From Aquibacillus kalidii (GTDB lineage Bacteria; Bacillota; Bacilli; Bacillales; Amphibacillaceae): a stretch of 64,000 bases of DNA. The first letter of the stretch is position 1. Every line of letters begins with the position of its first letter. Below the pieces are notes generated by a model. It was not told the DNA's origin. It saw only the letters and a program-made list of their open reading frames with translations, and ran no database searches. The stretch spans positions 45,125 to 109,124 of the forward strand of contig NZ_JACLZI010000030.1 in the NCBI RefSeq assembly GCF_014280935.1, in the 5' to 3' direction. The translations under genes were made by a program, and so were the position numbers. Shown here in pieces: positions 35,414 to 44,368 of this stretch.

Positions 35414-37534
35414 TTATCCTCGTTTGACAACAATATCATTTTCTACTAATTCAATTACAATTTCAGAAACATTATCTTCTTCTAAAATTAGATCAGTAAT
35501 ACCATCTTCCACTTTGTCTTGAATAACTCGACGCAATGGACGAGCACCAAAACGAACATCATACCCATTTTCAGCTAAATATTTTTTAGCATCTTCCATG
35601 ACAGTGATATGGTAGCCGTCTTCAACAAGATTATCTTTAAGTTCATTCAACATAATATCAACAATTTCTAGTAAGTCTTCTTGTTGTAATTCCCTGAATG
35701 GAATAATCGCATCGAAACGGTTTAAGAATTCTGGTTTGAAATAAGCACTTAACATTTCTAATGTAGAAACTGCTTCATTCTTACTATTGTTAAAACCAAC
35801 TGTAATTTGCTTATCACCAGTTCCAGCATTACTTGTCATAATAATTACTGTTTCTTTAAAGCTTACTGTCCGTCCATGACTGTCAGTTAAGTGTCCATCC
35901 TCCATGATTTGTAGGAACATATTTTGCACATCTGGATGTGCTTTTTCAATTTCATCCAGCAAGATTAAGCTATATGGATTGCGGCGAACACGCTCTGTTA
36001 ATTGACCTGCTTCCTCATGCCCTACATACCCAGGAGGTGAACCAATAATTTTAGAAACGGAGTGTTTCTCCATATACTCGCTCATATCTAAACGAATCAG
36101 TGAATCTTTCGTTCCAAACAATTCTTCAGCTAGTGATTTAGTCAATTCGGTTTTCCCTACACCCGTTGGTCCAACAAACAAGAAAGAGCCAATTGGACGG
36201 TGCTTAGACTTCAACCCAGCTCTGCTACGACGTACTGCTTTAGATACCTTCTGAACAGCATTTTCTTGTCCAATAACTTTAGCAGATAGATTTTGTGCCA
36301 AGTTTTTCATTTTCGATTGCTCATCAGATTGTATCTTTCTAACTGGAATTCCAGTTTTCTCTTCAATGATTGATTGAATATCTTCTAAGGTTACTTCTAC
36401 AGTTGGCGTATCATTAGCTTCCTCAATTTTTTTCTCAAGCATTAATTCTTGGTGTCTTAAATTAGCAGCACGCTCGTAATCTTCTTTCTCAGCAGCCTCT
36501 AATTTTTCCTTGGCAATCTCATCTAACCTTGATTGTAATGAATCTTTATCTGTTTCAGAATTCGCAAGATTCAAACGTGAACCAGCTTCATCCATTAGAT
36601 CAATCGCTTTATCTGGTAGGAAGCGGTCTTGAAGATAGCGTGTAGATAACGCTACTGCTCCTCTAATAGCTTCATCTGTATAAGAAACTTGGTGGAACGC
36701 TTCATATCTATCTTTAAGCCCTTCTAAAATTAACACTGCCTCCTCGACTGTTGGTTCCTTCACTGTAATTGGCTGGAAGCGACGTTCTAGCGCTGCATCT
36801 TTCTCAATCTGGCGATACTCTTTTAAAGTTGTTGCTCCTACTAATTGCAGTTCACCTCTTGCCAAAGCAGGTTTTAAAATGTTTCCTGCATCCATTTGGG
36901 AACCTTCAGCAGTTCCAGCTCCTACCAATAAGTGAATTTCATCTACGAATAAAATAATGTTATTTCTCTCTTGTAACTCATTAATTAGTTGCTTCATTCT
37001 CTCCTCAAATTGTCCTCTGATTCCCGTATTTGCAACAAGTGAAGCAACATCTAATATATATATTTCTTTATTTAGCAACTTGGATGGGACATTACCCTCA
37101 GTAATTTTCAAAGCAAGTCCCTCTGCAATCGCAGTTTTACCTACTCCAGGTTCCCCTATTAATACAGGGTTATTTTTGTTTCTTCGATTTAATGTTTCAA
37201 TCACTCGTTTAACTTCTTTTTCGCGACCAATCACCGGATCAATAAGGCCGGCTTTAGCAGCATTTGTTAGGTTTCTACCAAGCTGGTCTAATAATCCGTT
37301 TTCTTTTTGACCTTTCCCTGGCTTTCGGTTAGGATTAGCATTCGCTTGAGCTTGGCCACTAAAGAAGCTATTAAAATCTGCACCATCATTTCCAAAGAAC
37401 CCTGATGGATATTTAGCATTGTTTTTTATTTCTTGAAAACAATTATCACACACATGCATTTGTTGTGTTTGATCATTAAATCGAAGGGTTACATTAATAT
37501 TTGCTGGACGAACTCCACAATGTTGACATTGCAT
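35414..37534 (-). CDS. clpE: ATP-dependent Clp protease ATPase subunit ClpE
   Basis: A 706-residue HSP100 unfoldase. The N-terminal zinc finger (CQHC at residues 3-6, CDNC near 28-31) defines ClpE. Then come AAA domain 1 (Walker [10 protein letters not shown]), a UVR-type coiled linker ([20 protein letters not shown]) and AAA domain 2 (GPTGVGKTE). It feeds misfolded or regulatory proteins (including CtsR in Bacillus) to ClpP. The start at MQCQHC follows GGAGGAGG; an ATG six codons earlier overlaps that site. Two CtsR boxes sit in the promoter. Confidence 0.97.
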   Translation of the reverse strand: MQCQHCGVRPANINVTLRFNDQTQQMHVCDNCFQEIKNNAKYPSGFFGNDGADFNSFFSGQAQANANPNRKPGKGQKENGLLDQLGRNLTNAAKAGLIDPVIGREKEVKRVIETLNRRNKNNPVLIGEPGVGKTAIAEGLALKITEGNVPSKLLNKEIYILDVASLVANTGIRGQFEERMKQLINELQERNNIILFVDEIHLLVGAGTAEGSQMDAGNILKPALARGELQLVGATTLKEYRQIEKDAALERRFQPITVKEPTVEEAVLILEGLKDRYEAFHQVSYTDEAIRGAVALSTRYLQDRFLPDKAIDLMDEAGSRLNLANSETDKDSLQSRLDEIAKEKLEAAEKEDYERAANLRHQELMLEKKIEEANDTPTVEVTLEDIQSIIEEKTGIPVRKIQSDEQSKMKNLAQNLSAKVIGQENAVQKVSKAVRRSRAGLKSKHRPIGSFLFVGPTGVGKTELTKSLAEELFGTKDSLIRLDMSEYMEKHSVSKIIGSPPGYVGHEEAGQLTERVRRNPYSLILLDEIEKAHPDVQNMFLQIMEDGHLTDSHGRTVSFKETVIIMTSNAGTGDKQITVGFNNSKNEAVSTLEMLSAYFKPEFLNRFDAIIPFRELQQEDLLEIVDIMLNELKDNLVEDGYHITVMEDAKKYLAENGYDVRFGARPLRRVIQDKVEDGITDLILEEDNVSEIVIELVENDIVVKRG

Positions 37535-37588
37535 ATTCGTTTCCTCCTCCAATTAGATATTTTAGTAGTTAATTGGTCAACGTTTGAC

Positions 37589-37643
37589 TTTGACTATATT
37601 TGACCTTTAACCATATTATATTCTGACCTATTTTGACTTTCAA
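37589..37643 (-). promoter_or_regulatory. clpE promoter with two CtsR boxes
   Basis: Minus strand: -35 TTGAAA (37643-37638), 17-nt spacer, -10 TATAAT (37620-37615). One CtsR box, AGTCAAA-ATA-GGTCAGA (37638-37622, one mismatch), fills the spacer. A second, GGTCAAA-TAT-AGTCAAA (37605-37589), is a perfect match to RGTCAAANANRGTCAAA and covers the expected transcription start. This is heat-shock control by CtsR as known for clpE in Bacillus. Confidence 0.93.
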
Positions 37644-37686
37644 GTATTTTGTTCGAAAATATATTTCACAATATTAACCAATTAGG

Positions 37687-37800
37687 TTACTTGCCCATAC
37701 GTTGCGTTTTTTTATCTAACCTATCTAGCTGCTCTATAACGGTTATTGAAACTCCGTCTTTATACTCCTTATATGCTTCATTTGTCTTCTGCTTTATCAC
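37687..37800 (-). CDS. Possible 37-residue peptide upstream of clpE
   Basis: A short GTG-initiated frame giving a charged, protein-like sequence (NEAYKEYKDG in the N-terminal half; EQLDRLDKKTQRM near the end). No good ribosome site precedes it and no family is recognised. It lies upstream of the clpE promoter in the same direction. Listed only as a candidate. Confidence 0.2.
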   Translation of the reverse strand: MIKQKTNEAYKEYKDGVSITVIEQLDRLDKKTQRMGK

Positions 37801-37896
37801 CTTACAATAACAGACTATCCACTTTCCCTTTATATTTTTTCAATATAAAAATCAATTCCATTTACTAAGCTCTTACTATAAGATTTACCACATTTA

Positions 37897-37939
37897 AACA
37901 AAAATAAAACAACTGATTCAATTAGGAATCAGCTGTTTT
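37897..37939 (-). terminator. Terminator of the 37-residue membrane peptide
   Basis: On the minus strand AAAACAGCTGATTC, a 6-nt loop, GAATCAGTTGTTTT, then ATTTTTG: 14 pairs (one G-U) and a U tract. The stop codon of the small frame lies at the loop and distal arm. Confidence 0.8.
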
Positions 37940-38031
37940 ATCTGTTCTGGCTCTATACTTACGACGGCTTCAAACGGAATAAGAATTATCCCTAGCACAA
38001 TAATTACTACCCATGCTAATTGCTTTAGCAA
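37918..38031 (-). CDS. Candidate 37-residue single-pass membrane peptide
   Basis: A TTG-initiated frame 6 nt after a GGGGGA ribosome site. It starts MLKQLAWVVIIVLGIILIPF, one membrane helix of about 16 residues, followed by a short acidic/amide tail ending IKQLIPN. It overlaps a strong terminator at its 3' end, the arrangement of a real short transcript. No family recognised. Could be a small regulatory membrane peptide; expression is unproven. Confidence 0.45.
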   Translation of the reverse strand: MLKQLAWVVIIVLGIILIPFEAVVSIEPEQIKQLIPN

Positions 38032-38107
38032 GATTAGTCCCCCATTTAGTTCTTTTCCTTCATCATATCACATGGGGGGCATAATCGACTCGTTAATTTT
38101 CTGTAAA

Positions 38108-39685
38108 TTAAACTGGCATTTTTTCTCTTTGCCTTAACTCAATACGACGAATTTTACCGGATGATGTTTTAGGTAGTTCGTCTATAAATTCAATTTTCCT
38201 AGGATACTTATATGGAGCTGTTAATTGTTTGACATGATTTTGAAGCTCCTTGATCAAGTCAGACTGTTCGCCTGTGAATGAATCTTGTAAAACAACATAC
38301 GCCTTAACTACATTTCCTCTTATTTCATCTGGGCTAGCTACAACAGCACATTCCTTTACTGCACCATGTTTAACTAGTGCATCTTCCACTTCAAATGGTC
38401 CAATTGTATAACCTGAGCTCACAATGATATCATCACTTCGACCTTCAAACCAGAAGTAACCCTCCTCATCCATTGATGCTTGGTCACCTGTTACATAATA
38501 GTTACCGCGTTGAGCCTTTTTGGTACGCTCTGGATCCTTGTAATATTCCTTAAATAAGGCAGGAGTGTTTAAAGGAATCGCGATATCACCTACTTCGCCA
38601 ACAGCAACTTGATTACAATCTTCATCAATAAGATGGACCTCATTACCAGGTGTTGGTTTTCCCATCGACCCCGGCTTCACCTTCATTCCTTTTAAAAATC
38701 CTAGCAAAAGTGTATTTTCTGTCTGGCCATAGCCATCTCGCACTGTAACTTTAAAATACTTTTCAAATGTATCAATTACTTCTCTGTTCAAAGGTTCACC
38801 AGCTGATACCGCACTGTGTAGCGCAGGTAAAGAATACTCACTCAAATTATCAACTTTAGCCATTAAGCGATACTCAGTCGGTGTACAGCAAAGTACATTA
38901 ACCTTATTTGCTTGTAACAAACTAAGGTATTTTTTCGGGTCGAATTTTCCGTTATAAATAAAACCAGTAGCTCCTGAACCTAAGACAGACAGTAACGGAC
39001 TCCATACCCATTTTTGCCAGCCTGGCGCAGCTGTAGCCCACACAACGTCATCTTCTTTGATACTTAACCAGTTTTCTGGTGCCGTTCTTAGATGTGCAAA
39101 ACCCCACGCATGTGTATGTACTACCCCTTTAGGATGCCCAGTTGTTCCAGATGTGTATGGTAAAAATGCAGTGTCATCTTTTTTCGTGTCCACTATATCT
39201 AATTCGTCAGATTCTTGTTCTTTTAACTTATCTAAATGTAACCAACCTTCTACTGCATCCCCTACTGAAAACTTTTTTAGAGTATCCATTTGCTCAATAT
39301 CGTTAAATTGATGAACGAAAGGAAAATAACTAATAATACCACTAACTTCTCCATGTGTAATACGGTACTGTAAATCCTTTGTTCTTAACATTTCTGAACT
39401 AGGAATAAGGATAATTCCTGTTTTTAGCGCTGCAATATAGACTTGGTAGGTTTCGATTAGTCTTGGCATCATGACTAACACCTTGTCACCTTTTTTCAAA
39501 CCATTTTGCAGAAAAACATTCCCAATCCTGTTGGCATTTTTTATCAACTTTTTATAAGTAATTTCAGCTCTGTTCCCTTTATCATCTTCCCAAATCAGTG
39601 CTTTCTTGCTAGGATCTTGAGCAAACTTTTCCATTTCCATTGCAATATTGTAATTCTCTGGGGCAATTAAATCTTCTCTTTTCAT
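38108..39685 (-). CDS. AMP-forming acyl-CoA synthetase (YtcI-like)
   Basis: A 525-residue adenylating enzyme. P-loop-like motif LPYTSGTTGHPKGVVHTHAW near residue 170, A5 motif DGYGQTENTLLLG near 320, YYVTGDQASMDEEGYFWFEGR (A7), and the catalytic lysine in PKTSSGKIRRIELR at the C-terminus. It activates a carboxylic acid to acyl-AMP and then the CoA thioester. The length and the EDLIAPENYNIAMEM opening fit the acetyl/medium-chain acyl-CoA synthetase group to which YtcI belongs; substrate undefined. Ribosome site AAAGGGTG. Solitary gene. Confidence 0.87.
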   Translation of the reverse strand: MKREDLIAPENYNIAMEMEKFAQDPSKKALIWEDDKGNRAEITYKKLIKNANRIGNVFLQNGLKKGDKVLVMMPRLIETYQVYIAALKTGIILIPSSEMLRTKDLQYRITHGEVSGIISYFPFVHQFNDIEQMDTLKKFSVGDAVEGWLHLDKLKEQESDELDIVDTKKDDTAFLPYTSGTTGHPKGVVHTHAWGFAHLRTAPENWLSIKEDDVVWATAAPGWQKWVWSPLLSVLGSGATGFIYNGKFDPKKYLSLLQANKVNVLCCTPTEYRLMAKVDNLSEYSLPALHSAVSAGEPLNREVIDTFEKYFKVTVRDGYGQTENTLLLGFLKGMKVKPGSMGKPTPGNEVHLIDEDCNQVAVGEVGDIAIPLNTPALFKEYYKDPERTKKAQRGNYYVTGDQASMDEEGYFWFEGRSDDIIVSSGYTIGPFEVEDALVKHGAVKECAVVASPDEIRGNVVKAYVVLQDSFTGEQSDLIKELQNHVKQLTAPYKYPRKIEFIDELPKTSSGKIRRIELRQREKMPV

Positions 39686-39846
39686 ACGATCACCCTTTTT
39701 CAAATTTAGTAATAGACATTAGTATCAGGTACTAATTTATGATTGCAATTATATCAGGTATATATATAATTTGCTAGCAAACCCCCTTGATATACTACAT
39801 AAACAAAATAGGAAGAAAACTATAAAAAGCTCCCTTCCTAGTCTGT

Positions 39847-41781
39847 TCATTTCAGTTTTAACAAATAGTTGATTAATGCTTTCTGTTCTTCTCTTGAAAA
39901 ACCTGTTTGCTTATCAACCCAAAACTCATGTCCCTCTCCAGTAACATGACTGGACTTGAGCGCATCTGAAGCCTGGTTAGCCTCTATCACACGTTTACGT
40001 AAATCTTGATCAACCAAGGCCCGTAAGCTATTAAAGGGATCTGGTGGAACACTTTTGTTTACCGTGTTAACAAGTCCTAATTGGTTATCCTTCCCGACAG
40101 CTACACCACCATCATGCAGGTATGGCGCAGTCCAATAAAGGCCAAGTAACCCTTTCACCTTATATCCACCTTTCGTCTCACCATGAGCAAAAGATAGCTC
40201 TAACTGTTTCTCATCAATCTGATTTCGCGGCACTCTAACAACAGTTGGTTTTTTCGGCAATGGTACAGGAGTATCCGTAGAATACAAACTAGGCTCCCCA
40301 AAGATTAGTTCCGTTCTTTTTAATGCTTTAGCCCTCGATGGCTCTGTCCCTATTTCCTCAACTGGGATAACTCTATTATTTGTATAAAAATCTCCTGCAT
40401 GACAAGAAATACACCCTGCCCGATTAAATACATCTTCTCCAAGAGCCATTTCTTCAGAGGTTACCTCAATTGGAGGAGAAGGTGGAGAAAAGGTATTTTG
40501 TAAAACTGACATACCATTTACTTGCTCCCACGCGTTATACCCTGGTGAACTAATCATATAACCATCTGGAGCAATTGCAGATAACTTGGGTGCTACTGGA
40601 GATTTAATTAACTCATTTATACCTGGCACCCCTGGATTTGGGTCAACAGATTTAAAAAACTCCTCTGGCGTTTTATCCCCTTCCCTATCAAATTTATATT
40701 TAGCACTTGCTGCATTTTGTAAGATAATACCTAGATACGTTTGCTTCCCTAAACCAAACAACTCGTTACTTACATGCATTTGCGATAAACTATCGGTATT
40801 TTGCGCGTGAACATTATTACTAAATACATTTAATCCATTAAAGGGTCCAACTGTAGAAAAACCACTCCACCCATAGGGATGATCACCCAGTGTAAATGAA
40901 TCTGGAATTTGTGTTGGATTATTTATCCAATCAATTGTTGTATCAAAGCTACCTGCGGGCCACTTTTCAATCGTTTCATCCACCGCTTTTTCAAACTTTT
41001 CTGAGTCAGGAAGTGACTTCTTCCAATCATCTTTCCCCTTTTCATCGAGAGTTGCTAAATATTGTTTAACATTCTCTTTTTCACCGTGAGTAAAAAAAGC
41101 CGCAGAGTTTGAAGCCAAAGCCATTAATAGTCCACCATCTAAGTCTACATTTGGAGCACCCTCAATAATATTATGAGTATCTCGATCCACTGTGGCATGA
41201 CATGCAGCACAGCTAACTCCAACTTTAGCTTTGCCATTTTCAAATTTTATTGGCATCCCCAAAGCTGTGTAAGCTCCCTTAGGAACATCAATACCCGTGT
41301 CAACCTTCTCTCCCTTTTTATAAACCTTATCCCCTACTTTAAAATCTTCGGCAAGCTCTACTCTCAAATTACTTGTACCCTCACCTTTTAATTTAACAAT
41401 TGCTTTGGCAAGGTTCGTTAACGTCAAAGGTCCGTCCATAAGTCCCATCACGTCCGTAAAGAAGTCTTCATTATTAAACGTTTCTTCATAAAAGGCTTTT
41501 CGTCCCGTATTTAATAATTCCTGATCAATACTAACTGCACCATTCTCTGGAAGCAATTTAGCTTTATCTATTAAATCAAGCTGATTTCTCTTAATCGTTT
41601 CACCAAAGTAATCATATTTTGCTTCCGTTCGATAACTCGTTATCTTTTCTATATCCATTCCATCAAGTGTATCTTCTTTAGATGGATTGTAAGCATATTC
41701 CGGTTTTAAAATAAAAGCAGCACCCACTGCCAATCCTATTATTAATATGATCGATACAAGCATCCACTTTCCAAACCGCAT
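39847..41781 (-). CDS. Membrane-anchored di-haem cytochrome c
   Basis: A 644-residue protein with an N-terminal membrane anchor (residues 6-27, WMLVSIILIIGLAVGAAFIL) and an extracellular body. Two haem c attachment sites: CAACH in the middle third and CISCH near residue 460. The later block GLLGLYWTAPYLHDGGVAVG resembles the distal region of bacterial cytochrome c peroxidase and MauG-like proteins. It may act as a peroxidase or in extracellular electron transfer; the partner is unknown. Ribosome site AAGGAG. The cytochrome c biogenesis genes it needs are not in the window. Confidence 0.82.
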   Translation of the reverse strand: MRFGKWMLVSIILIIGLAVGAAFILKPEYAYNPSKEDTLDGMDIEKITSYRTEAKYDYFGETIKRNQLDLIDKAKLLPENGAVSIDQELLNTGRKAFYEETFNNEDFFTDVMGLMDGPLTLTNLAKAIVKLKGEGTSNLRVELAEDFKVGDKVYKKGEKVDTGIDVPKGAYTALGMPIKFENGKAKVGVSCAACHATVDRDTHNIIEGAPNVDLDGGLLMALASNSAAFFTHGEKENVKQYLATLDEKGKDDWKKSLPDSEKFEKAVDETIEKWPAGSFDTTIDWINNPTQIPDSFTLGDHPYGWSGFSTVGPFNGLNVFSNNVHAQNTDSLSQMHVSNELFGLGKQTYLGIILQNAASAKYKFDREGDKTPEEFFKSVDPNPGVPGINELIKSPVAPKLSAIAPDGYMISSPGYNAWEQVNGMSVLQNTFSPPSPPIEVTSEEMALGEDVFNRAGCISCHAGDFYTNNRVIPVEEIGTEPSRAKALKRTELIFGEPSLYSTDTPVPLPKKPTVVRVPRNQIDEKQLELSFAHGETKGGYKVKGLLGLYWTAPYLHDGGVAVGKDNQLGLVNTVNKSVPPDPFNSLRALVDQDLRKRVIEANQASDALKSSHVTGEGHEFWVDKQTGFSREEQKALINYLLKLK

Positions 41782-41935
41782 AGTAAAACTCCTTATTCAT
41801 TCTAGATAAGATAAGTTTTAGCCAGGATATAAAATAATATGCTTGTTCTTACATCTTTCTAAAACCTGTTGTTTGTTTAGAACATTATTGAATTTTATAT
41901 GGTATGATGGATATAATTTAAGAGGGGGTTTGATG

Positions 41936-43315
41936 ATGGAAATACAAATTTATCTTAATAAAAAGTCTATTGATGGAAAACCAACTCAAGTGGTCATTTA
42001 TAAGCAATGTAAAATTATGGAGGTAGTTGATAACCAGAACAACTTCTATTACTTAATATTTCATAAGAACAAATTTATAAATGGTAAAAAGACAAACATC
42101 ATACAACTTAATTCTTACTTACACAAAGCGTTAGTTAAAGGTTTCACCTTCCCAAGCGAACACCCAGTTCTCTCCGAATTAGTAACGATGCAAAAGTCCA
42201 TTCAATTTCAACTTATACGCTTCAATCAATTATTTAAAAAACTACAAAATCATTATCCTCCAGCAGAGATAATACAAATCTTCAGTTACTTTGATGCCTT
42301 TATACCAAATGATCAGCTTAAAAAACTAGTGAAAAACACGTACTACTCTTATCGTCGTGAAGGCAAGTTATATCATGCATACCGTACGTTGAAAAATTTT
42401 CAACAGAATTTTTCAGAGGATACTTTTACAAATGACATGGTCAACCAACTGGAATTCCAGTCATTCAACAACCAGTATCAAGATATTGAAACGTTAGAAA
42501 TGTCAAAGAAGGATTTAGATTTTGTTGAATCATACTATTTCAACACGATTTCTAGACCGTCTAGTCAGGAAAAATTAATCTCCCTTTATCAAAAACAGAA
42601 CAGATGGTTAGATGAATTATGCCTTCATCTAAATCAAGAACCTTCCAATGAAAGTCTTCATAGAATCAACGTACTTTGTCTAGAACAATTTTCCCCGAAC
42701 CAACAAATTAAAATATGGACCTCCCTGCTAGATAAAATAGAGGAAAACCAACTGTTGCAGGCACAGCTACTCGAAAAATTAATCGAACAAAATAACCCTA
42801 ATGACACGATATTACTATTGGTTCAGCACGGTATGCAGCCAAGCAAAGCTCAATTATCTACAATTGCAACATACTTTCAACAAGCAGATCAGGAATTAAT
42901 TGCGTCTATTTTTCCACAGCTAAATAAAAAGCTCCTACAGTTATTTCATAACGATCATAAACTATTAGAGAATCTTGTCCACCGATCAATTACCGCTGTA
43001 TTTTCTAACTATACACTAAATGAAATTGTTAGTTGGCTAGAACCTTTTCAAGAAGCAGGTATTCACCTCCCTGTCCATCAGAAATTGTTAAAAATGTTGA
43101 GACTAGAAGAAAATCCTGACCAGCAATACGCTTTAGGTGAATTGTATTTGGACTTCAACCAAATTAGTAGGTCCATTGATTGCTTTAAATGGGAGATGGA
43201 ATTAAATCCTGATAATCCACAACCAATTAGACTACTATCCAATATTTACCGTAATATAGGGAATAGGGAAGAAGCAAATACCTACCAACAATTACTTGTT
43301 CATATGCAAAAATAA
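41936..43315 (+). CDS. Helical-repeat (TPR-like) protein of unknown function
   Basis: A 459-residue cytosolic protein. The N-terminal part (residues 1-55) looks like a small beta domain; residues 100-459 are almost entirely helical, with a TPR-like ending (YALGELYLDFNQISRSIDCF, then ELNPDNPQPIRLLSNIYRNI). It starts at MEIQIYL after AGAGGGGG; an adjacent ATG one codon upstream is equally possible, and about 30 further upstream codons lack support. Probably a protein-interaction scaffold. No adjacent partner gene suggests its role. Confidence 0.7.
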   Translation: MEIQIYLNKKSIDGKPTQVVIYKQCKIMEVVDNQNNFYYLIFHKNKFINGKKTNIIQLNSYLHKALVKGFTFPSEHPVLSELVTMQKSIQFQLIRFNQLFKKLQNHYPPAEIIQIFSYFDAFIPNDQLKKLVKNTYYSYRREGKLYHAYRTLKNFQQNFSEDTFTNDMVNQLEFQSFNNQYQDIETLEMSKKDLDFVESYYFNTISRPSSQEKLISLYQKQNRWLDELCLHLNQEPSNESLHRINVLCLEQFSPNQQIKIWTSLLDKIEENQLLQAQLLEKLIEQNNPNDTILLLVQHGMQPSKAQLSTIATYFQQADQELIASIFPQLNKKLLQLFHNDHKLLENLVHRSITAVFSNYTLNEIVSWLEPFQEAGIHLPVHQKLLKMLRLEENPDQQYALGELYLDFNQISRSIDCFKWEMELNPDNPQPIRLLSNIYRNIGNREEANTYQQLLVHMQK

Positions 43316-43349
43316 CTAATAAATTCGCCTATTGAATCATATAATCAAC

Positions 43350-44231
43350 TTATAAAGGTTTTTCTTCCTCGATACTCCGCCATATCGTTTGCGTCGCATA
43401 GCTACGGAAAGGAGACCATTGTTCGCCCCAACTCTCTATTTCGCGAATATCCGGTTTCTTTTCCCTGTTAAAGTATCGTTTCAGTGCGTTTTGCACACCT
43501 ATATCGGTTTTAGGTAATAGATTACTTCTTCCTAATCCGAACAACAACCAGTTCTCAGCCGTCCAGTTACCAACACCACGGATTGCAACTAAGCTTTTAA
43601 TAATTTCTTGATCCTCTTTTTCTGAAAGTTCTTCTAAAGAAAGTTCACCATTTACAACCAGCCTAGAAAGATCAATCACATATTCAGCCTTTCTTCTACT
43701 AAACTGTAGATCTTGAAGGGATTGGTAAGGGATATTCGCGACGGTTTCTGGGTCAGGATAAAACCATACACCTTGCCGTCTCTCGCCGTATTTCTCGACG
43801 AAGCGTTTGGTTAATGTATGAGCGAAACTCATATTTAACTGTTGATGGATAATTGTTTTGATTATTGACTGATAAAGATCCCAATCCTTCACAACAGGTG
43901 TTCCCGGGTAAAGCTCAAAAAGGGATGCTAAGTTTGTCTGCTTAAAATGTTTGGTAATGTCATTTAAATTTCTATTCCATAGGAAAATATCTACTACAAT
44001 ATCTAGTAGCGACTCCTTGTCATTTCTACTATTACTTTTGATTACAAAAGAAGGCTTGTCTGTCGAACCTCTAGACTCCACTTCAATCACATGCTTGTCT
44101 GTGTTTAATTGAATAGGGATATGCACTTTGTTTAATTCCAGATTGACAGTATTAAGTGGGTCCATTGCTAATCGCCTAAGCACATAATCAAAATCATATG
44201 TAAAATCAAGTTCAATCTCTTTGGTCCACAT
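43350..44231 (-). CDS. DNA-3-methyladenine glycosylase II (AlkA-like)
   Basis: A 293-residue base-excision repair enzyme. The N-terminal beta domain covers about residues 1-90; the HhH-GPD fold follows. The hairpin LVAIRGVGNWTAENWLLFGLG and the catalytic aspartate in LLPKTDIGVQNAL (near residue 245) are intact. It removes alkylated purines from DNA. It resembles Bacillus YfjP. GAGGAG ribosome site; no visible adaptive-response promoter. Confidence 0.92.
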   Translation of the reverse strand: MWTKEIELDFTYDFDYVLRRLAMDPLNTVNLELNKVHIPIQLNTDKHVIEVESRGSTDKPSFVIKSNSRNDKESLLDIVVDIFLWNRNLNDITKHFKQTNLASLFELYPGTPVVKDWDLYQSIIKTIIHQQLNMSFAHTLTKRFVEKYGERRQGVWFYPDPETVANIPYQSLQDLQFSRRKAEYVIDLSRLVVNGELSLEELSEKEDQEIIKSLVAIRGVGNWTAENWLLFGLGRSNLLPKTDIGVQNALKRYFNREKKPDIREIESWGEQWSPFRSYATQTIWRSIEEEKPL

Positions 44232-44368
44232 GTTTATATCTCCTCACAATACTTATTTGTCATTCAATTATGGAAGGATTTGGACAATAAATCAACAAGA
44301 TGCTTAACAACTAGTTACGTGTGGTATACTATGTTGCAACAAATCCTACATATAGACAGGGTGATACC

